DNA of 64,000 nucleotides. Origin: Micromussa lordhowensis (lineage: Eukaryota > Cnidaria > Anthozoa > Scleractinia > Lobophylliidae). The stretch is from the NCBI GenBank assembly GCA_964020085.1, contig OZ026595.1:3452314-3516313 (forward strand). Reading direction: 5' to 3'. The notes under the pieces are model-generated. The model made no database searches. It worked only from the letters and a program-made list of their open reading frames with translations, and had not been told where the DNA came from. Position 1 is the first letter of the stretch; each line of letters opens with the position of its first letter. The position numbers and the translations under genes are program-made. Shown piece after piece: positions 1 through 10,699 of this stretch.

Positions 1-103
1 TTACATTTTTTTTCTGTTTGCCTGTTCTGTATTCGTGTTACAACAGTAGCTTTGTTTTCTTTTCTCTCTCACAGTGATTAATTTGCATTTTTAAGGACCT
101 TAT

Positions 104-3100
104 GTGCTAACAATGCATAAGAACACAATGTGGGATATTTTATCTTTAAACGTCAGGGGAATTAGAGACCAACTAAAAAGGAGGAGCATTTTTGCATATC
201 TTAAAGATCATTCACCAAAAATTATCTTTCTGCAAGAAACGTATTCCGAACCAAGCGATGAAATGATATGGAAGAGCGAATGGGGAGGCGAGATGTTTTT
301 TTCTCATGGAACTAAACACAGTAAAGGGGTATGCATTCTTATTCACCCTTCGATCCGGAGTAAAATTGATTGTATTTTTAACAGCAATACGGGACGAATG
401 GTGTTAATTACAATGGAATTCAACTCGCTAAAGCTGTCACTCTGTAACGTTTACGCACCTAACAATCAGTCCGACCAACTGACTTTTCTACAAGAGCTAA
501 ACAATGTGCTCATTGATAAATCAGAACTTTCCACACTTATAGTTGGTGGCGATTGGAACTGCACTCTCACAAAAAAAGATAAAGTGGGCGGCACCGCTTG
601 GAAACCGTCAAACTATAGAAATCTGCTTTTGACAACAATGGAGGCTTTTGACTTAATAGATATTCAAAGAGTACGCCACCCGCAACTACGAAAATACTCT
701 TATGTATCCAAAGCCTTAAAACTTAAATCAAGAATTGACTTTTTCCTAGTTGCCCAGAATTTGACACGGTTGGTTAAAAAGAGTGACATTTACCCGTCTG
801 TGGCACCGGATCACCAAGCAATTTACATGTCTTTGTCGGGGAGTAATGAAACACCTCGCGGACCAGGGCTTTGGAAATTTAATAATACCTTACTGGACGA
901 TGAAAAATACCTGGCTAATATTCGTAAAACGTATTTTTCTGCAAGCGAAATGTATTCAGCCGTAAAAGACAAACGTTTGTTTTGGGACATGTTAAAAATG
1001 GAGTTTAGATCAACAACCATCTCCTTTAGTAAAAACAAAAGTAAATTACTACATGTTAGAGAAGAAGAAGTTAAGAGTCGACTCGAAGAACTGGATCATA
1101 TAATCTGCAATAATTTTAACTCCCCCGGTATAGATCCCATTCTAAATGAATATGATAATCTTAAAGCAGAGTTACAGTCAATTTATGAGAAGAAAGGAAG
1201 ATCTGCTATATTTAGATCGAAATGCCGCTGGGTAGAAGAAGGCGAACGTTCAACCAAATATTTTTTTAATTTAGAAAAGAAGAACTACAATAAGAAAACT
1301 ATCACTGAACTTCATGCAGAAGATGGAACAACAATTAAAAATGAGAGACAGATATTAGATAGTATCGAAGAATACTATAGCCAATTATATAAAACAGTAA
1401 CTAATTTTGAGCAAAAGGATTTTGATAGTTTCATTGAACCACTGACAATCTCAAAACTCACGATTGAAGACAGAGAGAAAATGGAAGGCCCTCTCTCCTT
1501 TGATGAATGTAGAAAGGTCTTGGACACATTCGAGAGCGATAAAACGCCAGGAGAAGACGGTTTTACTGTTGAATTTTACAAAACTTTCTTTGATTTGATA
1601 GGACAGGATATGGTTGCGAGCTTCAATGCTGCTTACGAGCTAAATGAACTTTCCATATCACAAAGGAGAGGAATTGTCACTCTTATTCCAAAGGAAGATG
1701 GTTCATTACTAGAATTACAAAATTGGAGACCAATAACCTTACTTAACGTCGATTGAAAATTGCAACTAAAGCAATAGCCAAAAGAATAGAACCATATCTA
1801 CCATCTTTAATACATAGTGATCAAACTGGTTTTATCAAAGGAAGATATATTGGAGAAAATATTCGTCTAATTGAAGATGTGATGGAATACACAAAGCTGC
1901 ATAACATACCTGGAATTTTAGTATCACTGGATTTCAAAAAAGCTTTTGATTCATTAGAATGGGGATACATAATGAATACATTACGCGCCTTTAATTTCGG
2001 GACCAGTATTATGCGTTGGATTAGCACTTTTTATACAAATATTGAAAGTGCAGTTATAAATAACGGTTTTTTAACAAACTGGTTTAAGCCATCGAGAGGT
2101 GTAAGGCAGGGATGTCCGCTTTCTCCCTTTTTATTTGTTCTGTCAGCTGAACTGTTAGCAAACAAGATAAGACAAGACACAAAGATAGTAGGTATTAAAA
2201 TTATGGAAAATACAATCAAATTAAGTCAATTTGCAGATGACACAAACTTGTTTTGTGCAGATTTGGAAGCAGTTAAAGAAGCCTTGAAATTAGTCGATGA
2301 ATTTGGAAGGTTGTCAGGCCTAACTTTAAACGTTAAGAAATCTAAAGCAATGTGGCTGGGGAAATGGGAAAAAAATAAAAGCAATCCCTTAAATCTAAAA
2401 TGGATGCGCAGTCCAGTGCGTATATTAGGGGTTCATGTTTCGTATAATGATAAGGAAAACAATGAATTAAACTTTCATCTTAAAATACGCAAGATGCAAA
2501 CAAATTTGGATATATGGAGAGCAAGAAATCTCACATTGTTTGGAAAAGTTCTGATAATCAAGTCTCTAGGACTGTCACAGCTAGTTTATTCAGCCTCGAC
2601 GTTAAACGTTCCTGAGGAAATCACACCAATTCTAAAAACAAAACTATTTAACTTTCTGTGGAACAACAAAAAAGACAAAATTAAAAGGGAGGGGCTTTAC
2701 CAAGACCTCAATAAAGGCGGACTGCGTATGGTAGACACAGAAATAATGTTCAAGGCTCTAAAACTGGCCTGGATTCCTAGACTTTTGTTGCCAGGAAATC
2801 CAAAATGGAAAACAGTCCCAGATTACTATCTTAAAAGAGTAGCGGGTCTCAACTTTTTATTAAGATGCAATTATGACGAAAAATACCTAACCTCACTGCC
2901 GGTGTTCTATGGAAATATTCTAAAGTTCTTCAGAGAATTAAAAACTCTATATATTCATAGTAGAGACCAAACTATAATTCTACACAATAACAAAGATATA
3001 CTCGTTGGAGATAGACCCTTTTTTATTAGGGAATGGTATCAAAATGGTATTCTTTCAATCCAAGATCTTCTAACATCGACCGGTCAACTAATGTCGTATC

Positions 3101-3840
3101 AGGAGTTTTTGGACAATTACCACTGTAAAAAGACTAATTTTCTTCAATACTATCAGGTCATTAGTGCCATCCCGAAACACCTGCTAACTTTGGCAAGAAA
3201 TGAGGCTCCAATAAAGAAAGACCCTTACCTTAGCAATACCTTTAATTTTCAGCTTGACGAATCTACACAAATTGACCTGATTAAAATTCGAACTAGTGAA
3301 TTTTACAAACTACTCAACACCAGGACACACACAGCAGAACATAAGGGTCCCCAAAAATGGGACAAGCACTTTGTAACAAAAAAAGATGTGTGGAAAAAAC
3401 GTTTCGCCTCCCTCAAAACTCTATGTAAAGAGCCCAAGCTCAAGGAATTTCAATTTAAATTTATGCACCGAATTGTAGTTACAAAAAGAGAACTTTTTCG
3501 TTATGGTATCCAGTCAGACGATGACTGTGTATATTGTGGCGAAAGGGACTCCATTGATCATACTTTCAGTGACTGTACTTTTGTTAAAAAATTTTCACAC
3601 GAGGTCATCAATTGGTTCAATCTAACGAACAAAACGCACTTTAACCCGTCCATACAAGAGAAACTGTTCGGCGTTACATCCGAACAATTTGGAAAAAATG
3701 CAGCGAAGAAATTTAACTACACACTCCTTTTTATGAAATACTACATTTACACTAACAAACTGCAGACTAGTTCAATCTTACTTGCTGATTTTGTAAATAA
3801 AATCTCGTTTAAATACAAAATTGAAAATTTCGAAGAATAA
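104..3840 (+). mobile_element. Non-LTR retrotransposon (LINE, L1/Tx1-like), endonuclease plus reverse transcriptase, frameshifted
   Basis: The element codes for an apurinic-type endonuclease and a reverse transcriptase, the two enzymes of target-primed retrotransposition. Positions 104-1756 (550 aa) hold the endonuclease over about residues 10-235: the N-terminal LSLNVRG, IIFLQET, GGDWNC and the terminal APDH. The start of the RT follows (TPGEDGF, NWRPITLLN). Positions 1753-3840 (695 aa) continue with GFIKGRYIGENIR, SLDFKKAFDSLEW, GVRQGCPLSPF and the catalytic FADD at residues 160-163. A C-terminal CxxC...H...C knuckle lies near residue 591. The two frames meet at 1753-1756 inside the conserved block after NWRPITLLN, so a single-base frameshift breaks one original ORF; the second ORF has no natural ATG at the junction. 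No ORF1 (RNA-binding) gene is visible, but the window starts 103 bp upstream. The motifs fit the L1/Tx1 group; the exact clade is not certain. Confidence 0.9.
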
Positions 3841-4430
3841 ATAATAAGAGAAACCAAAGATGTCTCCTCCGCTTTCTTTTCCTGTTTCACAACTTGTATT
3901 ATAATTAAAGTAATTCCTGGTCATAAAAAAAAAAAAAACTTAGTGATAGTTAGCTTAATTAGGTTTTCAGCAACAGTGTTAGATATAGCATATAGATATG
4001 GTGAATTGAAGTATACTAGAAAACGGAATGGTTTACTTGACTCCCATTCTTCTAACTTTAATACTTATCAACCGAAAAGGAGTGCACCTGTAAATGTAAA
4101 TTGTCAGTAAGTGATTCAATGTGTAATCTAGTAATTAATTGTAAGTAGTCAATCGTCATATGTAGTAAATGTTTCTAATTCTAAGCAAGCAATATGACGT
4201 ACTGTAAGTAGGTAAAATAACATTCTGCAATGGCGATAATCATAATCATCAACTAGTACTGTATCAAGTTATAGGCCGATGTTAGTACTGTATTGTTAGC
4301 TGGAAGTTTTTTAATGTCAGTAATGCGTATTATTATTTGTAATGCAACATATGCCATGTAAAAACTAAAGGTTAAAAAAGGTTAAAAATGATAATAAAAT
4401 AGAAAGGAAACGAAAAAAAAAAAAAAAAAA
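3841..4430 (+). other. LINE 3' region with two candidate poly(A) ends
   Basis: Non-coding DNA follows the LINE stop codon. An ATTAAA hexamer at 3904-3909 is followed by a run of 14 A at 3925-3938. Further on, AATAAA at 4393-4398 is followed by an A-run at about 4413-4430. Either could be the 3' end of the LINE transcript. The second would give a roughly 590-bp 3' UTR. The first would leave 3939-4430 as separate DNA, perhaps another poly(A)-tailed retrocopy. I cannot choose between them without other family members. Confidence 0.5.
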
Positions 4431-4440
4431 ATAAAAAATA

Positions 4441-5158
4441 AACGTACTAAATAAGATAAACTCAAGGTTAGATTTTTCAGCCACCACGATTTGCATTAAC
4501 TGCGCGCCGCGTCATTGATCAACAAAATTAATCCAAAAAAAAAAAACGGGGAATATTAACACAAATGCATATTTAAGCATACTTACAATTCATGTCATAA
4601 GTTCCTCTTCTTCCTCCCTATCATCGTCGATGAACTTCATTGAAGTAAAAAGAAAATTTCGTTTCTCACTCACAATAAGACGCAGCCGTCGTCACAGACA
4701 AATGGAGGGTTTTCCAAATCGAACGATGCGATCCCCTCGCAATTTCTCGCGCATGCTCAGACGTTTGACCGCGGTTAAGTATAAATGTGCCGTTAAATAA
4801 CGAAATGACCCAGTCATCATGTAAACGCGATACGAAATCAAAAAGTCATCCCAGTGTGAAACTCGCGCCGGTGCGAGTTTTCTCATGTAAATACCCCCTT
4901 AGACTCACGTGGTACAGCGTACGAAGACCCCAGATTTTTTACACAACGTATCTATGCACGATACAAAAAATATGCGGTCTTTGACGAGAAAATAAAAAGG
5001 ACAATGACTCTGTCGACGAGACTGCGCGTGGCCAGGGATATCCCTTTCAGTAATTCTTTAGTTCGTTCAAAGGTACAAGGTAAGTCTCCTCGGCTTAGCA
5101 ATAATCAAACATATGACAAATGAAGGCGAAGACATAAAGAAGTGAAGCCTTTCAAGTG
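4441..5158. other. Intergenic DNA, no gene seen
   Basis: AT-rich stretch between the LINE tail and the tRNA-like foldback element. The short ORFs here have no recognisable motif and no splice context. I see no structured RNA or inverted repeat that I can support. Confidence 0.5.
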
Positions 5159-5447
5159 TCACTGAAGGAGTTTGGCTTTTTGGCATTCGAACCCATGACC
5201 TGTGCGACACCGGTGCAGTGCTTTACCAACTGAGCTATCAAACCAGCTGGGAGCTGGTCACATTGTGAGTTCGTTATATACCGGTATCGCAGAGGTCACG
5301 GGTTCGAATCCCGTTCAGGCCTGAATTTTTTCCAGGCTTAAATTTCACAGCTGCTTAAGTTGTGTGTATAACTGCGATGATCAATCATGTCTTCATATCT
5401 TTCTCCGCAGTTCAAATATATGATTTTTCATATATTCACTTCACTAT
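5159..5447. mobile_element. Foldback element carrying tRNA-like arms (copy 1)
   Basis: Two tRNA-like halves face each other. On the minus strand, 5182-5246 reads as a tRNA body with a box A (TAGCTCAGTTGG) and a box B-like GGTTCGAAT. On the plus strand, 5283-5312 repeats the anticodon-to-T-arm part (ACCGGTATCGCAG ... GGGTTCGAATCCC). The outer right arm (TCAGGCCTGAA ... ATAACTGCG) is shared almost word for word with the copy at 59945-60304. This is a repeated, non-coding, probably non-autonomous element with Pol III promoter-like boxes, not a functional tRNA gene: the acceptor stems are not complementary. Relation to a SINE or MITE family is inferred. Confidence 0.7.
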
Positions 5448-5494
5448 ATCTGCAATGCATCATCCAATCAAATTTTCATACCCTCATTTCGAAC

Positions 5495-5625
5495 TAATCT
5501 TAGGAGATTTTGCCCCAGCATTATTGGGCGTCTTTTGGAATAATATTCCTCAATTTATCAGGGACAAAGGATCTAAAAAAAAGTTTAGAAAAGCACTTTT
5601 GAGCCTGTACCTTGCTCTATACTGA
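5495..5625 (+). pseudogene. LINE reverse-transcriptase 3' remnant
   Basis: The reading frame ends with a WNNIPQFIRDKGSKKKFRKA stretch and then a short Leu-rich tail and stop at 5625. That is the typical extreme C-terminus of many CR1/Rex/Daphne-type LINE polyproteins (pattern LWNxLPxxIR...SFKxxLKxxL). Everything upstream of it is missing, as expected of a 5'-truncated copy. The AT-rich sequence after 5625 may be its 3' UTR. Confidence 0.55.
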
Positions 5626-5745
5626 TGAAACATCTTTTTTATAACTTACTGAGCTATTTCATCATTTTTTTCTTTCACTTTTTTTATTAGTAGTTTAAAT
5701 ATATTTTTTAATTATTATTTTTTCGTTAATTATCTTCTTTGGTTA

Positions 5746-5886
5746 TTTACACATTTTTCTCACAATTATTATAATGTTTTGATGTTCCGGGATGTTCCGG
5801 GATTGTCAGTCATCAATAAAAGCTGGAACATTCCGGTACACCCCAGAACATCAAAAAATTATAATAATTATGAGAAAAATGTGTAA
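5746..5886. repeat. Small palindromic (MITE-like) element
   Basis: The arm at 5746-5789 and the arm at 5844-5886 are inverted copies over about 43 bp (TTTACACATTTTTCTCA against TGAGAAAAATGTGTAAA at the tips). The loop contains a short tandem GATGTTCCGG duplication. No coding capacity. Confidence 0.7.
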
Positions 5887-5889
5887 AAT

Positions 5890-6835
5890 TAAATACAGAA
5901 ATAACAAAAACAGGCAATTAAAAGCAATAAGTCGTCAATCAGCGTATTTGAAATGATGGTTTGAGTAGGAAAAAATAAGCCTTTCCCTTACTAGCATCGT
6001 AATTTGGACAGGATCTGAAGGTTTGCAATGCAAGTCAATGTATGGTGCAGAGCTGTTGTAGAACAAGCAAATTCAGTTTGAAAAGTCAATAAATCATCAG
6101 TGCTTAAGTAGTTTGAATTAGTTTAGACAAGAAACTATATGCTGTGTAAAACCATGGGAAATCATGTATACGCTTGTTTTTGACGGAGTGAATTGAATAA
6201 AGAAATCAGAAACTTATGTACACTGTTTACAATCCCATATTTTTTGGTCTACTTGAAGAGTTTGAATGCCACAATCTTATTTTTCTAAATGAATAAAAGA
6301 AATATGGGAAGAAAACAGAAGCCCCTACCCCAGGGGACAGGCAATCTCCCCAGTTTTCGCTCGCCATGAAAAAACAACATGGTGGCAATTGACCTCTTCA
6401 ACCACAAGGTAAAATTAAGGGACTGTCATGTGATTTAATGGATAGCAAACAACTGACAGGAATGGATTTGTGGGAATATGTAGCTTGAGCAACTGGTTCT
6501 TGTTACAAAAGGCCTCAGAAAAATCATCCAGAAATCGATCTGCCGTTTACTGTTAGCTAGAATTACAGTCAGAATGATGCTTAGCTGTCTGGCTGGGAAC
6601 AGTTCCCCGTAGTTCAAATAAACAAGGCCACTGATCAATTGTTAAAATTTCAAATCTTGACAAAAGTAGGCCTGACATCACATTTCCAGAGGTGAAACAA
6701 ATTGTTAGGTTGTTCCCTTTTTTGCTGTACATCGTGACCAGACAAACTTGTTGGAGTAGCCTTATCATATCTGTTAAGAGTCTACTGAGTTTTGCTAAGT
6801 CCAGGGGCTTTTAATTCCCCAAAAAATAACTCTTG
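5890..6835. other. Intergenic DNA, no gene seen
   Basis: The short ORFs on both strands (for example 6435-6638 and 6553-6768 minus) overlap each other and show no family motif. No supported feature. Confidence 0.45.
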
Positions 6836-6849
6836 CACGCCTTGCGTGC

Positions 6850-7475
6850 CTATGGGGGTGATCCATTCAACCAAACTTTCTGGAATTTTCAGCCTAAAAC
6901 TGAATGGGTCGGTTCAGTTCAACTGGAAAAGTTTTAAAAAATTGGTCCACCTTTCGAGGTGGACCACTTTTCTCGGTTGGACCGGTCTGATCAAAATTGA
7001 CCGTTCGGTATTTTCCATGTACAATCTGGAGAAAAACACTTATTATGCAGCTTTTATGGATTGTTAACAGCGGATCTATCGGTGTTACTCATACATCCAT
7101 GTGTATTATTGCAACAGCTCTGGAGCTGTTTTGCAAGCCAAGTGTATGTTTTGGCTACTAATGGCTCTTAAAGACAATTTATTTCCTGAGAGAATTTGAA
7201 TGTCCTCTTCCTCATTTGAATGTGGTGTTTGAACTCATACATTAAATATCTGGGAATGGTCCGCTTAAAATAATACTACGCTAAAAAATCATTGATATCA
7301 CCGTTGAAAATCGTCATCTAGCTCTAGTATGAGCAACAGTTATCCTACATCCTCCATTTAAATGAGCGCGAAACTCGTTTTGCGAGTGGAATGGAATGAG
7401 ACCGTCCAGATCCGTCGCAATCCAACACCAAGAAATTTTCGAACATCAACCCGGAAATTTGGGTTGAATGGATTA
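6850..7475. repeat. Possible inverted-repeat element
   Basis: The left end has GATCCATTCAACCAAACTTT near 6859. The right end has a matching inverted AAATTTGGGTTGAATGGATT near 7453-7472. The interior has no coding signal. A MITE-like element is the simplest reading, but no clear target duplication was found. Confidence 0.4.
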
Positions 7476-7747
7476 TGCCCTATGTTTCAACATATCATTC
7501 CCCTTATTCCTCTTCTATAATTAACATGCAATCTACAAATTAACTAACTACAAAAACAGCGAGTCCCATTGGCTACAAAACAAATGAATCTAGCTAGTGA
7601 CAAGCCAATTCCCTCACGCACAGGGCAAAAAAAATTACTGCAGGTTTTTTCTTGCTATCAATATGCAAAAGTGCCTTTAATGATCACACAGTTCATTGTT
7701 CTACTCTTCCAAACTTGATACTGTCAACTACACGTTATTGCGATAAA

Positions 7748-7929
7748 TTATGTTTTTCCATTCTTGTTTTCACCTTTAAAAAGCATGTAAGTAACCCCAA
7801 CAATAACAGCTATTAGTGTTCCTCCTTGTGCGGCAACCCGTGTCCTCATCATGTATTGCTGCATTTTAGCATCTCCTCTTACAAATGAGTAAAGGCCGTA
7901 CGACAGTGCACCAACAGTAGCAAGAGCAC
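7748..7929 (-). CDS. HIGD1-like gene, exon 2
   Basis: Last coding exon, 182 bp, carrying most of the HIG1 domain: helix 1, the QxxxRxRxxxQ loop, helix 2, and the stop at 7748-7750. Confidence 0.88.
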
Positions 7930-9330
7930 CTGAACAATGAAAACAAAATGTTATGATTCCAAAAAGCTTCAAACAACACCCAAAACTATACCTTACACAG
8001 GCTAGGGCTGTTAATAAGGGCCATGACCTTCACCACTTGTTACAGCTGAGTATGGTTGATGGGCCCTTGATGTTAATGGCGAGCTTCCTTCACTAAGGTG
8101 CGGGATTGCAGAATATTAAAATATCAAATAAACTTTGAGATTTTGATCTTGATATATCTTTCATATTCCACATCATGGTGATATTTTGATATCATGATAT
8201 TTTGATAGTCAACAATATTATCGTGATATTTTGATAATCACAAATATACTTATGATTTCGAGATTTTGATATTCTCATGATATTTCGATGTTATCATATG
8301 TCCTTTGATACATCCCATCATAGTGATATTTTGATATTATCATAATATTTTGATATTCACCAATAAAGCGATGATTTCGAGATATTTTGATAATCACGAA
8401 TATACCTATGATTTTGAGATTTTGATATTCTCATGATATTTTGATATTCTCATGATATTTTGATATTATCAAATGTCCTTTAATATATCTTTCATATTCC
8501 ATATTATGATATTCTGCAATATCGCACCTCACTTGCTTGCTGTGCTGTCAATACATTTCACCCATATTAAAACACACAGTATTAAAGTTTGTCACCAATG
8601 TGAAGACCAATGCTTCAGATGAATTTAAACTTAATGACAGTCCTGTTATCCCTGTGGGTTGTAGCCTACACGTTCGAAGTACCATACTGTACTAGGAGCT
8701 TTGTTACCATTGTCTCATTTTAATTTTTTTAGTCTGTGTCTCTATTTATTTTTAGTGGGGGGGGGGGGGGGGGGGTGGCAGTGGGTGGAGAAAACAGTGA
8801 CTGTGCCATCTTAGCTAGAGCCTGGGGGCTAGAACCTGTATGCAAACCTGAAAATAAGTGTAGTGGGATGCTGGAGCTGAGGAGCTCTGCTCTTAGGGAG
8901 CGGCTGTGTAACGCTGTCAATTAACATCGAGTTATTTGCCTTACATTTTAATCGAGTAAGAAGGTTTTCTTCACAACAGTAAAATACCACTTAAACATAT
9001 CACTGGACTGATTATATCGTGCAATGATCTGGCTACACTGTGGAACGATCTGACTTGGAACGATCTAATCATGGAACATATGATCTGAAAGTTTCTTACA
9101 CAACACATGAGCTTACATAATATCAAGCTTATCGTAAAAATCTGTCATAATTTACTGAACTTACCTATAGGAACGAAAGGATTCTCCCTCGTTTTCCTCC
9201 TGAATTTCTGTCCCATAGTTTCAGGTTCATATGATGGATGGGGAGTCCATTGGAAGAATTCCTCCATTTGCTTTTCCTGGCTAATATCATCACTAGCTAC
9301 GTTCTCTTCCTCTGATCGTAAAGGCGCCAT
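7748..9330 (-). CDS. HIG1 domain family protein (HIGD1-type), two exons
   Basis: HIG1-domain proteins are small inner mitochondrial membrane proteins that support respiratory complexes III/IV and respond to hypoxia. Exon 1 is 9330-9165 (ATG at 9330, donor GTAAGT). Exon 2 is 7929-7748 (acceptor TTGTTCAG, stop TAA). They join in phase 1 to give 115 aa. The join restores the conserved PFVPIG-GA entry into the first membrane helix (about residues 50-72). Exon 2 contains QYMMRTRVAAQ, an exact fit to the type-1 HIG1 signature Q-x3-R-x-R-x3-Q, then a second hydrophobic segment and a Lys-rich tail. The acidic N-terminus is longer than in the roughly 93-aa vertebrate HIGD1A. An ATTAAA on the minus strand at 7681-7676 could serve as polyadenylation signal. 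Which paralogue (1A/B/C or a cnidarian-specific form) cannot be told. Confidence 0.88.
8096..8529. mobile_element. MITE-like element filled with GATATTTTGAT repeats, inside the HIGD1 intron
   Basis: The ends are inverted repeats of about 21 bp (AGGTGCGGGATTGCAGAATAT on the left, its near-complement ending in TGCAATATCGCACCT on the right, two mismatches). The interior is a degenerate tandem array of the motif TGATATTTTGATAT with ATCATGATAT palindromes. It lies wholly within the HIGD1-like intron (7930-9164). Confidence 0.65.
8757..8775 (+). repeat. Poly-G tract (19 G)
   Basis: Uninterrupted run of 19 G inside the HIGD1-like intron. It could form a G-quadruplex on the plus strand, the non-template side for this minus-strand gene being C-rich. 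Tract length may be affected by sequencing error. Confidence 0.8.
9165..9330 (-). CDS. HIGD1-like gene, exon 1
   Basis: First coding exon, 166 bp. It codes an acidic Glu/Gln-rich start and ends in KTRENPFVPI before a canonical GTAAGT donor at 9164. The single left-over G makes the intron phase 1. Confidence 0.85.
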
Positions 9331-10345
9331 CTTGAATTTACTTACTGCCGTGAATTTCAGCGGTTTCCTGTAAAACTTTCCCCAGGCTGCCTCGGTCTAA
9401 ATACCGATCCAGTGGACAGTCTCACATCTGATTGGCTACTCAATCTCAGAAAATGGTAAGCAAAACTTAACTGTCAAATGCCTTACATTTTTGAATCCCT
9501 TCCAATTGTGAACAACTACTTATCGCGAAACGGACACAATCATTCAGTTTACAATTGTAGCTCCAAAAGTAAAACAAGATACGTAGTGTATAATTATTGT
9601 AAAAAAAAAACAGATTTACAGGTAACTGTGATTTGAAAGGGAGAGAAAAAAGAAATCATGGTTATATACCGGCCTGGGGTCGTTTCGTACAGCAAACACT
9701 ATTCTAAGATCGAGTAGCCAATCAGTATGCGAGAAATGGACTATATATGCACTGGCTCGGCTTCGGACAGCATTTTGATACGGACCTCCCAGCCGGCTAA
9801 TAAGGTAGGGAAGAGCACTTATTTTGGTTTATCTCCATTCTAAGGTTCGCCAACCAGTTTGCGACTAGCACGAAGAATACAAAGGCGTGGCCGTTGCGTT
9901 TTTCGCCTGCTATGCTGTTTGGGCTCGCCAAACAAACGCTGGAACAATGAGCACATGCATTAAACACAGCCCATTCTCGTTTTAGGAGGCGATCCTTTGG
10001 CCAGCACCAAATATTGTTGCCATTGACGACTGACCTAACCCGATTTTCTGAGCCTGCGCAGAGTGTCCGTTTCGTATTCCCAGCCAATCAGATTTGTCAG
10101 AAAGTCTGTGAATCGCGGACTTGGGTATTGGACCCGCCTAGAGTGCTGACCAATAGGAGAGTGGCCTCTGAGGACGAGAATGCTGTAAGCCACTCCGATC
10201 GTACGTCAATTTCCTGTTTTTTTTTTTTTTTGAATAACTGCAGAAATTCTCGCGCTCTCAGTGGCTAATTTTCATTGTCAATAAGCGGACAGATACGCGA
10301 CGAGCGACAGCGGACAGGTTGACAATTTGTTATGGTAAACAAACA
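9331..10345. other. Upstream region of the HIGD1-like gene
   Basis: No coding exon is recognised. The HIGD1 promoter and 5' UTR must lie in the first part, but no TATA box or initiator can be assigned with confidence. Overlapping ORFs at 9797-10087 (minus) and 10014-10268 (plus) show no motifs. Confidence 0.4.
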
Positions 10346-10347
10346 AA

Positions 10348-10516
10348 TTGACGGCTGCTTTTCATGCGCCTGCCCTGTTATTGACAATGAATTTCACCAT
10401 TACATTGTCAAAGTAGTCTGCGGATCAACTCGGCTATTTCCTCGTGGCCACAGCTACTTTGACAAACGAAATTCATGACCAATAACAGGACAGATGCATG
10501 AAAACTGACGTCAATC
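10348..10516. repeat. Palindromic foldback repeat
   Basis: The arm at 10348-10418 and the arm at 10449-10516 are inverted, mostly matching copies (CCTGTTATTGACAATGAATT against AATTCATGACCAATAACAGG; TGTCAAAGTAG against CTACTTTGACA). The loop is about 30 bp. No coding content. Confidence 0.7.
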
Positions 10517-10538
10517 TGATAATTGAATTGCCCTTGCT

Positions 10539-10694
10539 CGTATTCTCAGTATTGAACTGGAACTAGCTTGCAATAGAGGCTCATGTGGGGGGGGGGGGGG
10601 ATATTAAAAAAGATGTAAGTGATTGGCTTTTTAAAAGACTCCTCGCATTAGCCTCAATTACAAGCTAGTTCCAGTCCAATATCGAGAACACGAA
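10539..10694. repeat. Second palindromic foldback repeat
   Basis: The arms 10539-10581 and 10651-10694 are inverted (GAACTGGAACTAGCTTG against CAAGCTAGTTCCAGTCC). A poly-G run sits in the loop near 10587-10600. It lies only 22 bp from the preceding foldback repeat. Confidence 0.7.
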
Positions 10695-10699
10695 TATGG

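Noticed and set aside
5182..5246. Functional tRNA gene
   Set aside because: A/B box-like words are present, but acceptor-stem pairing is lacking and the sequence is part of a repeated foldback element.
8729..8924. Small ORFs on both strands across the poly-G tract
   Set aside because: The poly-Gly/poly-Pro content comes from the homopolymer; it is intronic and the frames overlap.
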